A stretch of DNA of 64,000 nucleotides from Leptolyngbya sp. KIOST-1 (GCF_000763385.1 NZ_JQFA01000002.1:2790001-2854000), one strand, 5' to 3'; counted from the stretch's first letter, positions 10,288 through 18,988 are shown. The notes: generated from the sequence alone by a model not told the origin. Translations and numbers: made by a program.

Positions 10288-10439
10288 AGGGAATGACGCT
10301 AGAAGGGCACTGGAGGGCTAGCGCACCCGGCATAGACCCCGATAAAGCTGGCAAGTTCTGCCACAGCCATTGGCTATTGTGTTACCTTACGATTAATGCC
10401 GCTGTTACGGCAGCTAGCTCCAAAGATTTTACCGTTTAG

Positions 10440-10672
10440 CACTCAGGAGGTGATGCCCATGCAAGAGAGTAGTAAACGTATGGGTCTTCAGGTTGAGATC
10501 AGCCGGCTGTGCGCCGGGGCTGTACTCTAGCTTCAGTGTTGGTTGCCCTTGGCAACTAGCTAAGCTCTCGAAGCTGGCTGAGTAGGGTTCCTCCCGGCAG
10601 TCAGGTTCAGCCTAAGATCCCACTAGACCGCCCCTGCTTCGGAAGCTTGTCTTCCCCTGGCAGGGGCGGATA
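10440..10672 (+). ncRNA. Candidate structured small RNA / leader with short ORF and terminator
   Basis: A 515-base gap between nadC and the pterin dehydratase gene holds a self-contained transcript-like unit. From 5' to 3': AGGAGGTGAT at 10446-10455, a perfect 10-base complement of the 16S rRNA 3' end; a 7-bp hairpin CCCATGC/GTATGGG that hides the ATG at 10459; a bulged AGCCGGC hairpin; a stem AGCTTC/GAAGCT enclosing GTTGCC/GGCAAC; and a 10-bp stem ending in a T-rich tail (10628-10676). I could not match it to 6S RNA, SRP RNA, RNase P RNA, tmRNA, Yfr1 or a known riboswitch from memory. The identity is unknown; the structure is what I see. Confidence 0.45.
10459..10530 (+). CDS. Tiny ORF with perfect Shine-Dalgarno, unknown
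   Basis: 23 codons from ATG 10459 to TAG 10530 (an in-frame ATG also exists at 10453). It begins MQESSKRMGL and ends CAGAVL, with no membrane segment. The very strong AGGAGGTGAT lies 3 to 12 bases upstream, rare enough to suggest real ribosome loading or an anti-SD decoy. The ATG sits in the 5' arm of a 7-bp hairpin, so translation could be gated by folding. Could be a leader peptide or a non-functional frame in a structured RNA. Confidence 0.35.
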   Translation: MQESSKRMGLQVEISRLCAGAVL

Positions 10673-10677
10673 GCTTT
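10628..10677 (+). terminator. Strong intrinsic terminator
   Basis: CCGCCCCTGC (10628-10637) pairs perfectly with GCAGGGGCGG (10660-10669), followed by ATAGCTTTT. It closes the candidate RNA upstream of the pterin dehydratase gene. Confidence 0.7.
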
Positions 10678-10699
10678 TAAATAGTTCTTTTAAATAGTT
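10674..10699. repeat. 13-bp tandem direct repeat
   Basis: CTTTTAAATAGTT occurs twice back to back (10674-10686 and 10687-10699) just after the terminator, in an AT-rich patch about 105 bases before the next gene. It could be an operator or promoter element. Confidence 0.6.
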
Positions 10700-10803
10700 T
10701 TTAAGGGGGGATACGCATAGAAGGGGCTTACGCAGAGCTTAAATGCGGTTGAGTGTTTTCGTCGTCGCTCTTACCATGAAGCAGTAGCCTACCGGTAAAA
10801 TCC

Positions 10804-11085
10804 ATGGCCACTCTACTCAGCGATCGCGACATCCAGACTCAGCTCAGCCAACTCCCCGACTGGAACCTGGACGGCAAAGCCATTACCTGCACGCGCACCT
10901 TCAAAGACTTCGTGACCGCCATTGACTTTGTTAACCAGCTGGTGGAACCCGCAGAGACCGCCGGGCATCACCCTGACCTACAAATTTCCTACAACCGTGT
11001 GGTGATCAACCTCTCCACCCACGATGCTGGCGGGCTCACCGAAAAAGATTTTGCCATGGCCAAGACCATCTCCGCTTTAGGCTAG
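10804..11085 (+). CDS. 4a-hydroxytetrahydrobiopterin dehydratase (pterin-4a-carbinolamine dehydratase)
   Basis: 93 residues, typical of the PCD/DCoH family. It dehydrates 4a-hydroxy-tetrahydropterin after pterin-dependent hydroxylation, or acts in related pterin salvage. The signature histidines are in ETAGHHPDLQISYNRV, followed by INLSTHDAGGLTEKDFAMA. The start is ATG 10804. The upstream TACCGGTAAAATCC gives only a weak ribosome site. It stands alone on the plus strand between the candidate RNA and the porin genes. Confidence 0.93.
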   Translation: MATLLSDRDIQTQLSQLPDWNLDGKAITCTRTFKDFVTAIDFVNQLVEPAETAGHHPDLQISYNRVVINLSTHDAGGLTEKDFAMAKTISALG

Positions 11086-11205
11086 CCCAACCTTTTGCCC
11101 CAGCGCCCAATATCTATACCAATAGAATTTTATCTATCTCTACCCTGGGGTAGATGCAGCCCCTACAAGCCCTATCATCAAAGGATCATAGCCGCCTTAA
11201 TGGGG

Positions 11206-11264
11206 GATTAACTTGGTTAATCAAAGTTTGGTCAGAATACTATTCACGCTTAAATAGGCTCTCA
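11206..11264 (+). promoter_or_regulatory. Inverted repeat and possible promoter upstream of porin 1
   Basis: GATTAAC-TTG-GTTAATC (11206-11222) is a perfect 7-3-7 dyad, a plausible repressor site. Just downstream, TTGGTC and TTAAAT are spaced 16 bases apart and could be the -35 and -10 of the porin promoter, leaving a leader of roughly 110 bases. No factor can be named from the sequence. Confidence 0.35.
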
Positions 11265-11365
11265 TTTTAGGGCCAGCAAGATCCCATACCGTTTAAAGGC
11301 CAGGTGTTTTGAAGCAGAAGCAGCGAAACCCTGGCTTGCTCAATTGGTGTGAGGAGACATTTCGT

Positions 11366-12835
11366 ATGACTAAGCTAGTCTGGCAATCTTTGCTAGCTGT
11401 ACCCGTTGCTCTGGGCGCTACCGCCGTCTCTGGCGCTGCGATCGCGGCTGAATCCGCTGTTACCTCCCAGGTCAGCAACTTCGACCAAAATTCTGTTCAA
11501 CTCGCTCAAATCACCAGCGTCTCGGAACTGACCGATGTGCTGCCCTCCGACTGGGCTTTCCAGGCGCTGCAAAGTCTGGTTGAGAACTATGGCTGTATTC
11601 AGGGTTACCCCGATCGCACCTTCCGCGGTCAGCGCAGCCTCACCCGCTTCGAGTTCGCTGCTGGTCTAAATGCCTGTCTGGACGTGATCGCTACCCTGAT
11701 TGCCCAGTCCGGCATCAACCCCGACGACCTGGCCGCCATCCGCCGTCTGCAGCAAGAGTTCCAGGCTGAATTGGCTACCCTGCGCGGTCGCGTCGACGCC
11801 CTGGAAGCTGAGACTGCTACCCTGCGGGCTCAACAGTTCTCCACTACCACCAAACTGCGGGGTCAGGCTGACTTCCACCTGGTGACCCCCTTCGACACCA
11901 TCCCTGGCCAAACCAGCACCAGCGTGGCCAGCCGCGCCCGCCTGAACTTCGACTCCAGCTTCACGGGCCGCGATCGCCTGCGCATTCGTTTGCAGTCTGC
12001 CGATGGCAACGCCATTCAACCCCTGAGCGGTTTGTCCAATGCCAGCAGCCCCGCCGGGTTTAACGTCACCGTGGACGACTTCTACTACAGCTTCCCCTTG
12101 GGTAACCGCATCACCGTTACCGCCGCTGCTCGGGGCCTGTCCGGCGATGACTGGGTAACCAGCACCATCGTGCCCTTCGACGGTCCCTCCGTACTGGATG
12201 CGGGCGGTCCCCAGTTCTACGGCAGTGGCGGCAGCAGCTCCAACGGCGCTGGTCTCGGCATCAGCTTTGCCCTGACCGACAGCATAGTGCTGGATGCGGG
12301 CTACACCGCTGGCAATGCCGGGGCTACCAACCCTGCCGTGGGTCTTTTTGCCGCTGCCAACCAGAGCTACATCGCCCAGCTCAGCTTCATTCCCGACGGT
12401 TTCTTTAATGCCGCCGTCACCTACATGCACAACGATCGCTCCTCGATCTTTGCCCTCAACAACACTGGCGTTGCCGCTCCCGCCGGAGCCACCGATACCT
12501 TTGCTGGCCTGCTGAAGCTTGACTTCGGCGGGTTCTTCATTGCTGGTCATGGGGCTTTCCAGAGCTTTAACGGCGGTGACGACTTCAGCTGGAACGCCGG
12601 GGTCGGCTTCAACAACTTCCTGGTCGAAGGGTCGCAGTTTGGCGTCTATGGCGGTCAGCTGCCCCAGCTGGCTACCTATACCGACAATCCCTTCGTCGTG
12701 GAAGGCTACTGGGATGTCCCGGTTAGCCGCTTCCTGCGGGTCACTCCGTCGCTGATCTACGGCGATGCCAAGCTGGCTGGCGTTACCGACAACACTGGCT
12801 TCTGGGGCGCGATTCGAGCCACCTTCCGGTTCTAG
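11366..12835 (+). CDS. SLH-domain/OprB-type outer-membrane porin 1
   Basis: 489 residues; start at ATG 11366 because GAGGAG lies 9 bases upstream and the product begins with a signal peptide (MTKLVWQSLLAVPVALG..., ending near AIAAES). Then come an S-layer-homology domain (DVLPSDWAFQALQSLVENYG, FRGQRSLTRFEFAAGLNACL), a coiled coil (EFQAELATLRGRVDALEAET) and an OprB-type beta-barrel ending RATFRF. This is the cyanobacterial SomA/iron-uptake porin architecture: the SLH domain grips peptidoglycan-linked polysaccharide and the barrel is an outer-membrane channel for small solutes or ions. It is followed by a closely related second copy. Which solute it passes cannot be read from the sequence. Confidence 0.92.
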   Translation: MTKLVWQSLLAVPVALGATAVSGAAIAAESAVTSQVSNFDQNSVQLAQITSVSELTDVLPSDWAFQALQSLVENYGCIQGYPDRTFRGQRSLTRFEFAAGLNACLDVIATLIAQSGINPDDLAAIRRLQQEFQAELATLRGRVDALEAETATLRAQQFSTTTKLRGQADFHLVTPFDTIPGQTSTSVASRARLNFDSSFTGRDRLRIRLQSADGNAIQPLSGLSNASSPAGFNVTVDDFYYSFPLGNRITVTAAARGLSGDDWVTSTIVPFDGPSVLDAGGPQFYGSGGSSSNGAGLGISFALTDSIVLDAGYTAGNAGATNPAVGLFAAANQSYIAQLSFIPDGFFNAAVTYMHNDRSSIFALNNTGVAAPAGATDTFAGLLKLDFGGFFIAGHGAFQSFNGGDDFSWNAGVGFNNFLVEGSQFGVYGGQLPQLATYTDNPFVVEGYWDVPVSRFLRVTPSLIYGDAKLAGVTDNTGFWGAIRATFRF

Positions 12836-12845
12836 GACCGATTCC

Positions 12846-12870
12846 AACCCAGTTCTAGGGACTGGGTTTT
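12846..12870 (+). terminator. Intrinsic terminator after porin 1
   Basis: AACCCAGT (12846-12853) pairs with ACTGGGTT (12861-12868), a 7-base loop, followed by TT. A second GC-rich hairpin, CGGGGGCTGG with CCAGCCCCCG, lies at 12880-12912. Confidence 0.75.
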
Positions 12871-12915
12871 GACCATTTACGGGGGCTGGAGCTCAAACAG
12901 CCCCAGCCCCCGATT

Positions 12916-12943
12916 TAAGGATTGGCCCATAAGGATTGGCCCA
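12916..12943. repeat. 14-bp tandem direct repeat
   Basis: TAAGGATTGGCCCA is present twice head to tail (12916-12929 and 12930-12943), between the porin 1 terminators and the leader of porin 2. Origin unclear; it may be a slippage duplication. Confidence 0.6.
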
Positions 12944-13078
12944 GGGGTTGACCTAGTTCATTAATTTACGGAGTCCATAGCCCACGGAAAATTTCAATTT
13001 TCTCCTCAATGCAGCCCTCCAGCGCAGGTGTTGAGCCCTCGTAAATCTTGGGAACCTTAGGACAGCAGTGCTCGTCTT

Positions 13079-13132
13079 TGTGCCGGTGAGTCAACATTGG
13101 CGACTTTAGCCAAAACTCATCTAGCCGGCACA
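13079..13132 (+). promoter_or_regulatory. Nested three-tier inverted repeat upstream of porin 2
   Basis: TGTGCCGG (13079-13086) pairs with CCGGCACA (13125-13132); inside it TGAGT (13087-13091) pairs with ACTCA (13115-13119); inside that TTGGC (13097-13101) pairs with GCCAA (13109-13113) around a 7-base loop. All tiers are perfect. It is about 160 bases before the porin 2 ATG, so it may be an operator or a folded leader element. A further perfect palindrome, CCTTATATAAGG, is at 13260-13271. Confidence 0.5.
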
Positions 13133-13290
13133 GAGCATATCTGCTACTATCGGTTTTGGATGTACGTGAGGCTCATCTACTTTGACCTATTCATGGGTCG
13201 AGTCTGTGCCGTATTCATAGGAATGGCTTCGGCCAAACCGCTGGCAGGTACACATTAAGCCTTATATAAGGTGTGAGGAGAAAATATCGA

Positions 13291-14721
13291 ATGGCTAAAC
13301 TATTTTGGCAATCTCTGCTAGCTGTGCCCGCTGCTCTGGGCGCGGCTGTCGCCGTCTCTGGCTCTGCGATCGCGGCTGAATCCGCTGTCACCACCCAGGT
13401 CAGCAACTTCGATCAAGAGCCCATCCAGCTGGCTCAAATCACCAGCGTTTCAGAACTGACCGACGTACTGCCCTCCGACTGGGCCTTCCAGGCGCTGCAA
13501 AGTCTGGTTGAGAACTACGGCTGTATTCAGGGTTACCCCGACCGCACCTTCCGCGGTCAGCGCAGCCTCACCCGCTTCGAGTTCGCCGCCGGTTTGAATG
13601 CTTGCTTGGACGTGATCGCCACCCTGATCGCCCAGTCCGGCATCAACCCCGACGACCTGGCCACCATTCGTCGTCTGCAAGAAGAGTTCCAGGCTGAGCT
13701 AGCTACCCTGCGCGGTCGCGTTGACGCCCTGGAAGCTGAGACCGCTACCCTGCGTGCCCAGCAGTTCTCCACCACCACCAAACTGCGTGGTCAGGCTGAC
13801 TTCCACTTGGTGACCCCTTTTGACACTCTGCCCACCGACACCAGCACCAGCGTTGCTGCTCGGGCTCGCCTGAACTTTGACTCCAGCTTCACCGGCAACG
13901 ACCGCCTGCGGATTCGTCTGCAGTCTGGCCAGGGCGATGCTGCTACCGGCTTTGGTCTTGCCAATGCTGGTGGTGCTGACTATAACGTCACCGTCGATGA
14001 CTTCTACTACAGCTTCCCCCTCGGCAACCGCGTCACTGTGACCGCTGCTGCTCGCGGATTGGCAGCCGATGACTGGGTTACCAGCACAATCCTGCCCTAC
14101 GATGGTCCTGGTGTGTTTGATCCCAGTGGTCCTCTCTTCTACGACTTCGGCGGCAGCTCTTCCAACGGCGCTGGTCTGGGCGTCAGCATTGCCTTCACCG
14201 ACAGCCTGATTCTGGACGCTGGCTACACCGCTGGCAACGCCGGTGCGACCAGTCCTGGTGTGGGTCTCTTCGCTGCGGCTAACCAGAGCTACATCGCTCA
14301 GCTCAACCTGCTGACCGATGGCTTCTTCAATGCCGCTGCTACCTACCTGCACAGTGATGGCGTTGCCATCGGTGTTCCCGGTTCTACCGATACCTTTGCT
14401 GGTCTGGTTAACCTTGACTTCGGTGGGTTCTTCCTGGCTGGCCACGGGGCATTCACCAGCTTCGAAGGTGGCGACACCTTTAGCTGGAGTGCTGGTGCTG
14501 GATTCAACAACTTCCTGGCTGAAGGTACCCAACTGGGTGTCTATGTTGGTGAAGCTCCGTCTGTTGGCAACAAGCCCTTCTTCGTGGAAGGCTACTACGA
14601 GATCCCCTTCAACCAGTTCCTGACCGTGACCCCCTCGCTGTTCTACGGCGACACCCGCGATGCTGCTGGTGGCGACACCACCGGCTTCTGGGGTGCTCTC
14701 CGGGCCACCTTCCGGTTCTAG
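13291..14721 (+). CDS. SLH-domain/OprB-type outer-membrane porin 2
   Basis: 476 residues from ATG 13291, with GTGTGAGGAG 10 bases upstream, the same ribosome site as porin 1. Domain order is as in porin 1: signal peptide (1-28), SLH domain, coiled coil, OprB barrel ending RATFRF. Over the SLH and coiled-coil stretch the two proteins are almost identical (visible changes are few, such as AAIRRLQQ versus ATIRRLQE), while barrel loops differ clearly. That points to a tandem duplication with sequence-homogenised N-terminal halves. It has its own long leader with inverted repeats, so the two copies may be expressed under different conditions. Role: outer-membrane channel for small solutes or ions; substrate not known. 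Confidence 0.92.
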   Translation: MAKLFWQSLLAVPAALGAAVAVSGSAIAAESAVTTQVSNFDQEPIQLAQITSVSELTDVLPSDWAFQALQSLVENYGCIQGYPDRTFRGQRSLTRFEFAAGLNACLDVIATLIAQSGINPDDLATIRRLQEEFQAELATLRGRVDALEAETATLRAQQFSTTTKLRGQADFHLVTPFDTLPTDTSTSVAARARLNFDSSFTGNDRLRIRLQSGQGDAATGFGLANAGGADYNVTVDDFYYSFPLGNRVTVTAAARGLAADDWVTSTILPYDGPGVFDPSGPLFYDFGGSSSNGAGLGVSIAFTDSLILDAGYTAGNAGATSPGVGLFAAANQSYIAQLNLLTDGFFNAAATYLHSDGVAIGVPGSTDTFAGLVNLDFGGFFLAGHGAFTSFEGGDTFSWSAGAGFNNFLAEGTQLGVYVGEAPSVGNKPFFVEGYYEIPFNQFLTVTPSLFYGDTRDAAGGDTTGFWGALRATFRF

Positions 14722-14757
14722 GTTGATTCTGGCAACTCTCTAGCTTGCTAGATTGCT

Positions 14758-14799
14758 AAGCGAAAAGGCTCCGTCAGGTTTGACGGAGCCTTTTCGCTT
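14758..14799. terminator. Bidirectional terminator between porin 2 and the GGCT-like gene
   Basis: An 18-bp perfect stem: AAGCGAAAAGGCTCCGTC (14758-14775), loop AGGTTT, then its exact complement (14782-14799). The A-tract and T-tract inside the arms let it work in both directions, which suits the convergent genes either side. Confidence 0.9.
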
Positions 14800-14809
14800 G
14801 GGATTCAGT

Positions 14810-15220
14810 TCATCGTGGGTTGGCGTCAGTCCAGTATCCATCGGGTAACCATTGCCCATCTAGAGCAATGACGCGATCGCGGGTCATGGTGTAAATCCAG
14901 GCGGTGCACAGGGGTTGCCGCTGCGGTGTAAACACCGGGTGGCGATCGCGCTGGTATTCGCTGGCTGCGGGGCGATCGGGGTCATAGTCTTCAAAGGCGT
15001 CAATGGGTTGCAGGCAGGCGGCGCTGGGAAACGTCAGCAGTACTCCCTGTACCCAGCCCGCTTCCCGCGTCATGGCCGGATAACCCAGGGGCAAATGGTA
15101 GAGTCGACCCATTGCCAGGGCCTGCTGGCTGGCCACCAGGTGAGGAGCACAGAACGGCTCAAATGCCCTTTCCCCAGGTTTTAGCGTGCCGTAAACAAAC
15201 AAGTGGCAGGGAGTATTCAT
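14810..15220 (-). CDS. Gamma-glutamylcyclotransferase-like (AIG2/BtrG fold) protein
   Basis: 136 residues. The N-terminal LFVYGTLKPGE motif is the glycine-rich loop of the GGCT fold, and FEDYDPDRP plus YQRDRHPV match the later part of the family. Members cleave gamma-glutamyl-amines or dipeptides with release of 5-oxoproline; the substrate of this one cannot be told. The catalytic glutamate is expected in the EAGW or DAFEDY region. It converges on porin 2 and shares the bidirectional terminator. Confidence 0.85.
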   Translation of the reverse strand: MNTPCHLFVYGTLKPGERAFEPFCAPHLVASQQALAMGRLYHLPLGYPAMTREAGWVQGVLLTFPSAACLQPIDAFEDYDPDRPAASEYQRDRHPVFTPQRQPLCTAWIYTMTRDRVIALDGQWLPDGYWTDANPR

Positions 15221-15434
15221 CGGTAAGAACCACCGCTGCTACAGGGGGGCAGGTCGCTGGTCAGACGCATCGCAATGCCAGTACCGGGCATAAACTTCAT
15301 GAAGTATTAGGGAACTGATTAAAAGTGAGGCTGAATCTGACTGATCTCAGGCTGGCCCGGCCTGGGAAAAGTAAAGTTAGATAGGGGACTGCACCTCGTC
15401 GTCTATACGAAGTATTGCTCTGGTTAAATTACCT

Positions 15435-16412
15435 ATGAGAATTTTAGTCACCGGTGGAGCTGGATTTATTGGCTCCCACTTAATTGACCGCCTGCTGACC
15501 GCTGGCCACGAAGTTATCTGCCTGGATAACTTCTACACCGGCCATCGGCACAATCTGCTTCACTGGCTCGACCACCCCTACTTTGAGGTCATTCGCCACG
15601 ATGTTACAGAGCCCATTCGGCTTGAGGTAGACCAAATTTATCATCTGGCCTGTCCGGCTTCACCCGTGCACTACCAGTACAACCCGGTTAAGACCATCAA
15701 AACCAACGTGATGGGCACCCTCAATATGCTGGGCTTGGCGAAACGGGTTAAAGCTCGGTTTTTGCTGGCCTCAACCTCCGAGGTCTACGGCGACCCTGAG
15801 GTGCATCCCCAGACCGAAGACTACCGGGGCAATGTCAATCCCATTGGCATTCGCAGTTGCTACGACGAAGGCAAACGCGTTGCCGAAACTCTGGCCTTTG
15901 ACTACCACCGCCAAAACAATGTCGATATTCGGGTAGCGCGCATTTTCAACACCTACGGTCCCCGGATGCTGGAAAACGATGGCCGCGTGGTGAGCAACTT
16001 TGTCGTGCAGGCGCTCCAGGGCAATCCCCTTACGGTTTACGGTAGCGGTGCGCAGACCCGCAGTTTTTGCTATGTCTCGGACCTGGTAGAAGGGCTGATG
16101 CGGCTGATGAATGGTGACTACATTGGCCCGGTAAACCTTGGCAATCCCGATGAGTACACGATTTTGCAGCTGGCCCAGGCGGTGCAGTCGATGGTCAACC
16201 CTGACGCTGAGCTGATTTATAAGCCGTTGCCCCAGGATGACCCCCAGCGGCGTAAGCCCGATATTACCCGGGCAAAAACTTTTCTGGACTGGAGCCCAAC
16301 GGTGCCCCTGCAGGATGGACTGAAGCTGACCATCGACGATTTCCGCGATCGCTTAACCCGGCAAGGAACAACTGCGGACCTGCAATCGACCGTACATTCT
16401 ATGGCGGGCTGA
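15435..16412 (+). CDS. UDP-glucuronate decarboxylase (UDP-xylose synthase)
   Basis: 325 residues, an extended short-chain dehydrogenase. GGAGFIG (7-13) binds NAD+, and TSEVYGDP plus Y143-x3-K147 ([11 protein letters not shown]) form the catalytic centre. [13 protein letters not shown] and [15 protein letters not shown] are UXS signatures. It converts UDP-glucuronate to UDP-xylose, and it lies directly before UDP-glucose dehydrogenase, which makes its substrate; the pair supplies pentose for exopolysaccharide or glycan. 126 bases separate the two genes on the same strand, so an operon is likely. Confidence 0.93.
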   Translation: MRILVTGGAGFIGSHLIDRLLTAGHEVICLDNFYTGHRHNLLHWLDHPYFEVIRHDVTEPIRLEVDQIYHLACPASPVHYQYNPVKTIKTNVMGTLNMLGLAKRVKARFLLASTSEVYGDPEVHPQTEDYRGNVNPIGIRSCYDEGKRVAETLAFDYHRQNNVDIRVARIFNTYGPRMLENDGRVVSNFVVQALQGNPLTVYGSGAQTRSFCYVSDLVEGLMRLMNGDYIGPVNLGNPDEYTILQLAQAVQSMVNPDAELIYKPLPQDDPQRRKPDITRAKTFLDWSPTVPLQDGLKLTIDDFRDRLTRQGTTADLQSTVHSMAG

Positions 16413-16538
16413 TAGGGTAAATTGGCCACAGTTTAGCTGTGGCCTGTGACCACCTAGTTATCCCTAATGGGTTCAAGCCTGGTTCGTCTGCCAGGGAACT
16501 ATTGATAGGACATAAGTTTAAGTTAAGGAGTATTTCCT

Positions 16539-17927
16539 ATGCGGGTATGTGTGATTGGCACTGGTTATGTCGGTCTGGTGACTGGCGTGTGTCTGGCTCA
16601 CGTGGGCCACGATGTTGTTTGTATTGATGTCAATGAGGAAAAAGTTAAGCTCATGCAGTCCGGGCAGTCGCCCATCTTTGAACCTGGTCTGTCTGAGCTG
16701 ATGAAGTCGTCGATGGCGGCGGGCCATCTCCAGTTCTCAACCGATCTGAAGGCTGGGGTTGAGCATGGGGATGTGCTGTTTATCGCCGTGGGGACGCCAG
16801 CCCTGCCCACTGGCGAAAGCGATACTCGCTATGTAGAAGCCGTGGCTAAGGGCATTGGCACCCATCTCAACGGCGGTTACAAAGTGATTGTGAATAAGTC
16901 TACGGTGCCCATTGGCTCTGGCGACTGGGTCCGCATGATTGTGCTCGATGGGGTGGCCGAGCGCCAGCTTGTCCCAGTACCGGCCGGTGGTATTCCTGAA
17001 ACCACTCACCCTGAGGTGGTGGCCGACTTTGATGTGGTCAGCAATCCTGAGTTTTTGCGGGAGGGCTCGGCGGTGTACGACACCTTCAACCCCGATCGCA
17101 TTGTGCTGGGCAGCAACAGCCCCCGCGCTATTGCCCTGATGAAAGAGCTGTACACCCCCATCGTTGAGCGACAGTTTGCCGAAGATCCTGGCGCAGCCCC
17201 GGTGCCAGTGCTGGTGACCGACCTCAGCTCGGCGGAAATGGTGAAGTATGCTTCTAACGCCTTTTTGGCGACCAAGATCAGCTTTATCAACGAAGTGGCC
17301 AATATCTGCGATCGCGTCGGTGCCGATGTCACCCAGGTGGCCCAGGGCATTGGTCTGGATTCTCGGATTGGCAAAAAGTTCTTGCAGGCGGGCATTGGCT
17401 GGGGTGGTTCCTGTTTTCCTAAGGACGTGGCGGCCCTGATTCACACCGCTGACGACTACGGCTACGAGGCTCAGTTGCTCAAGGCGGCCGTTGATGTCAA
17501 CAACCGCCAGCGCCAGATTACCCTGGAGAAGCTTCAGCAGGTGCTGAAAATTCTCAAGGGCAAAACCGTGGGCCTGCTGGGGCTAACCTTTAAGCCGGAC
17601 ACCGACGATCTGCGCGATGCGCCATCGTTGATTCTGATCGAGCAGCTCAATCGCCTGGGGGCCAAGGTCAAAGCCTACGACCCGATTGTGTCCCAGAGCG
17701 GGCTGCGCCACGGGCTAACCGGGGTTATTGTTGAAACCGATGCCACCCATCTGGCCGATCACTGCGATGCCCTGGTGCTGGTGACCGACTGGCAGCAGTT
17801 TCAGGAGCTGGACTATGCCGATATGGCCCAGCGCATGAACAGCCCAATCCTGATTGACGGCCGCAACTTCCTCGACCGGGAGACTTTGGTTCGGGCTGGC
17901 TTCCAATACCACGGCATTGGCCGTTAG
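16539..17927 (+). CDS. ugd: UDP-glucose 6-dehydrogenase
   Basis: 462 residues, normal for the bacterial enzyme. TAAGGAG sits 7-13 bases before ATG 16539. The N-terminal GTGYVGLVTGVCLAHVGHDV is the NAD-binding fold; the catalytic cysteine is Cys292 in GWGGSCFPKD; LGLTFKPDTDDLRDAPSL is the C-terminal UDP-binding domain. It oxidises UDP-glucose twice to UDP-glucuronate. Together with the upstream decarboxylase it forms a two-step route to UDP-xylose. A 9-bp hairpin, CGTGAGCCC/GGGCTCACG (17957-17996), follows the stop and may be a terminator, though it lacks a T-run. Confidence 0.96.
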   Translation: MRVCVIGTGYVGLVTGVCLAHVGHDVVCIDVNEEKVKLMQSGQSPIFEPGLSELMKSSMAAGHLQFSTDLKAGVEHGDVLFIAVGTPALPTGESDTRYVEAVAKGIGTHLNGGYKVIVNKSTVPIGSGDWVRMIVLDGVAERQLVPVPAGGIPETTHPEVVADFDVVSNPEFLREGSAVYDTFNPDRIVLGSNSPRAIALMKELYTPIVERQFAEDPGAAPVPVLVTDLSSAEMVKYASNAFLATKISFINEVANICDRVGADVTQVAQGIGLDSRIGKKFLQAGIGWGGSCFPKDVAALIHTADDYGYEAQLLKAAVDVNNRQRQITLEKLQQVLKILKGKTVGLLGLTFKPDTDDLRDAPSLILIEQLNRLGAKVKAYDPIVSQSGLRHGLTGVIVETDATHLADHCDALVLVTDWQQFQELDYADMAQRMNSPILIDGRNFLDRETLVRAGFQYHGIGR

Positions 17928-18160
17928 GTCACTCTGACTGAGCGATAGACAAGCGACGTGAGCCCTGGGGAACCCTGTCGTTTCTCGGGGCTCACGCCAT
18001 TGGAGCGATAAACTAAAGATAGTTAGCGTTCCGATCCCGCTGTCTGGTTGTCGTCTATCGGCGGACTGTTTAGCTACAGGTGGCTACCCAGCGAAGGGAC
18101 TGCGCCATCCAGACTTGCGATCAACTACCCTAGCTCCATTATTCCTGGGTTTCCTGTGCT

Positions 18161-18988
18161 ATGACCTCTTACCAGTCTTCCTCTGCGCCAGCCTACGCCC
18201 TTGAAGACGAAGCCTGGTGGGTGCAGCGCTGGGTTGAGTTGCTCAATACCTACCGGTTCAAAAAGCGGCTGGAGCGGGGACGTATCTACGCCCGCGAGGG
18301 CCATATCCTCAGCCTGGAGTACAAGGGGTCGAAGGTGACGGCCCTGGTTCAGGGGACCGCCGAAGAACCTTACAAACTCTCTATCTGGCTCGATGCCTTT
18401 AGCGACGAAGACTGGAACTACGTCATTGACTCGCTATCGGAGCAGGCGATTTATTCAGCGCAACTCCTGGCTGGTGAGATGCCGGCTGAAATCGAAGCGG
18501 TCTTTACGGCTAATGGGCTCAGCCTGTATCCCTTCAACCTGTCAGAAGTCCACTCGAAGTGCAGCTGCCCCGACCCTAAAAACCCCTGCAAACATATTGC
18601 GGCGGTGTATTACCAGCTGGGCGATTTCTTTCGGGAAGATCCCTTTGTGCTGTTTCAGCTACGGGGCCGCAGCCGCGACAGTATCCTGGACGCCCTGCGG
18701 CAGCGGCGGCAGAGCAGTACAGCCCAGGCCACCGTTCCCCTGGCCGATGAGCCTGAAACGGACATTGCCCCTAAAGCGGTGGCTAGCAGCCCTGACTTAC
18801 AGCGGTTTTGGGCCTATGATCAACCCCTGGACTCAGAGCTGGTGGTGATTACCCCGACCGAGACAACGGTGCTGGATGTGCTGGGCAAAATGCCGCTACC
18901 GCCAGAGGATGCCCCGGTGGTGATGGGGCATCTAAAAGACATTTACCAGGCGGTGGCCCAACAGGCGATGATGCAGGCTTTGGGTTAG
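18161..18988 (+). CDS. SWIM zinc-finger protein
   Basis: 275 residues. The SWIM motif CxCx6CxH is at Cys134, Cys136, Cys143 and His145 (KCSCPDPKNPCKHIAAVYY), followed by the usual DPFVLFQLRGRSRDSIL. SWIM domains bind nucleic acid or proteins; in bacteria this type of protein is often found with SNF2-family helicases, but no helicase gene is adjacent here. The N-terminal part (about 15-125) is the conserved partner region of the same family. Both the family and the zinc site are clear; the cellular role is not. Confidence 0.88.
   Translation: MTSYQSSSAPAYALEDEAWWVQRWVELLNTYRFKKRLERGRIYAREGHILSLEYKGSKVTALVQGTAEEPYKLSIWLDAFSDEDWNYVIDSLSEQAIYSAQLLAGEMPAEIEAVFTANGLSLYPFNLSEVHSKCSCPDPKNPCKHIAAVYYQLGDFFREDPFVLFQLRGRSRDSILDALRQRRQSSTAQATVPLADEPETDIAPKAVASSPDLQRFWAYDQPLDSELVVITPTETTVLDVLGKMPLPPEDAPVVMGHLKDIYQAVAQQAMMQALG

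Noticed and set aside
10440-10672. 6S RNA, SRP RNA, RNase P RNA or tmRNA identity for the structured transcript
   Set aside because: I could not find the conserved sequence signatures of any of these families, so it is left unnamed.
11666-12847. 393-codon open frame antisense to porin 1
   Set aside because: Antisense openness comes from strong codon bias in the porin; the sense gene has a signal peptide, SLH and barrel.
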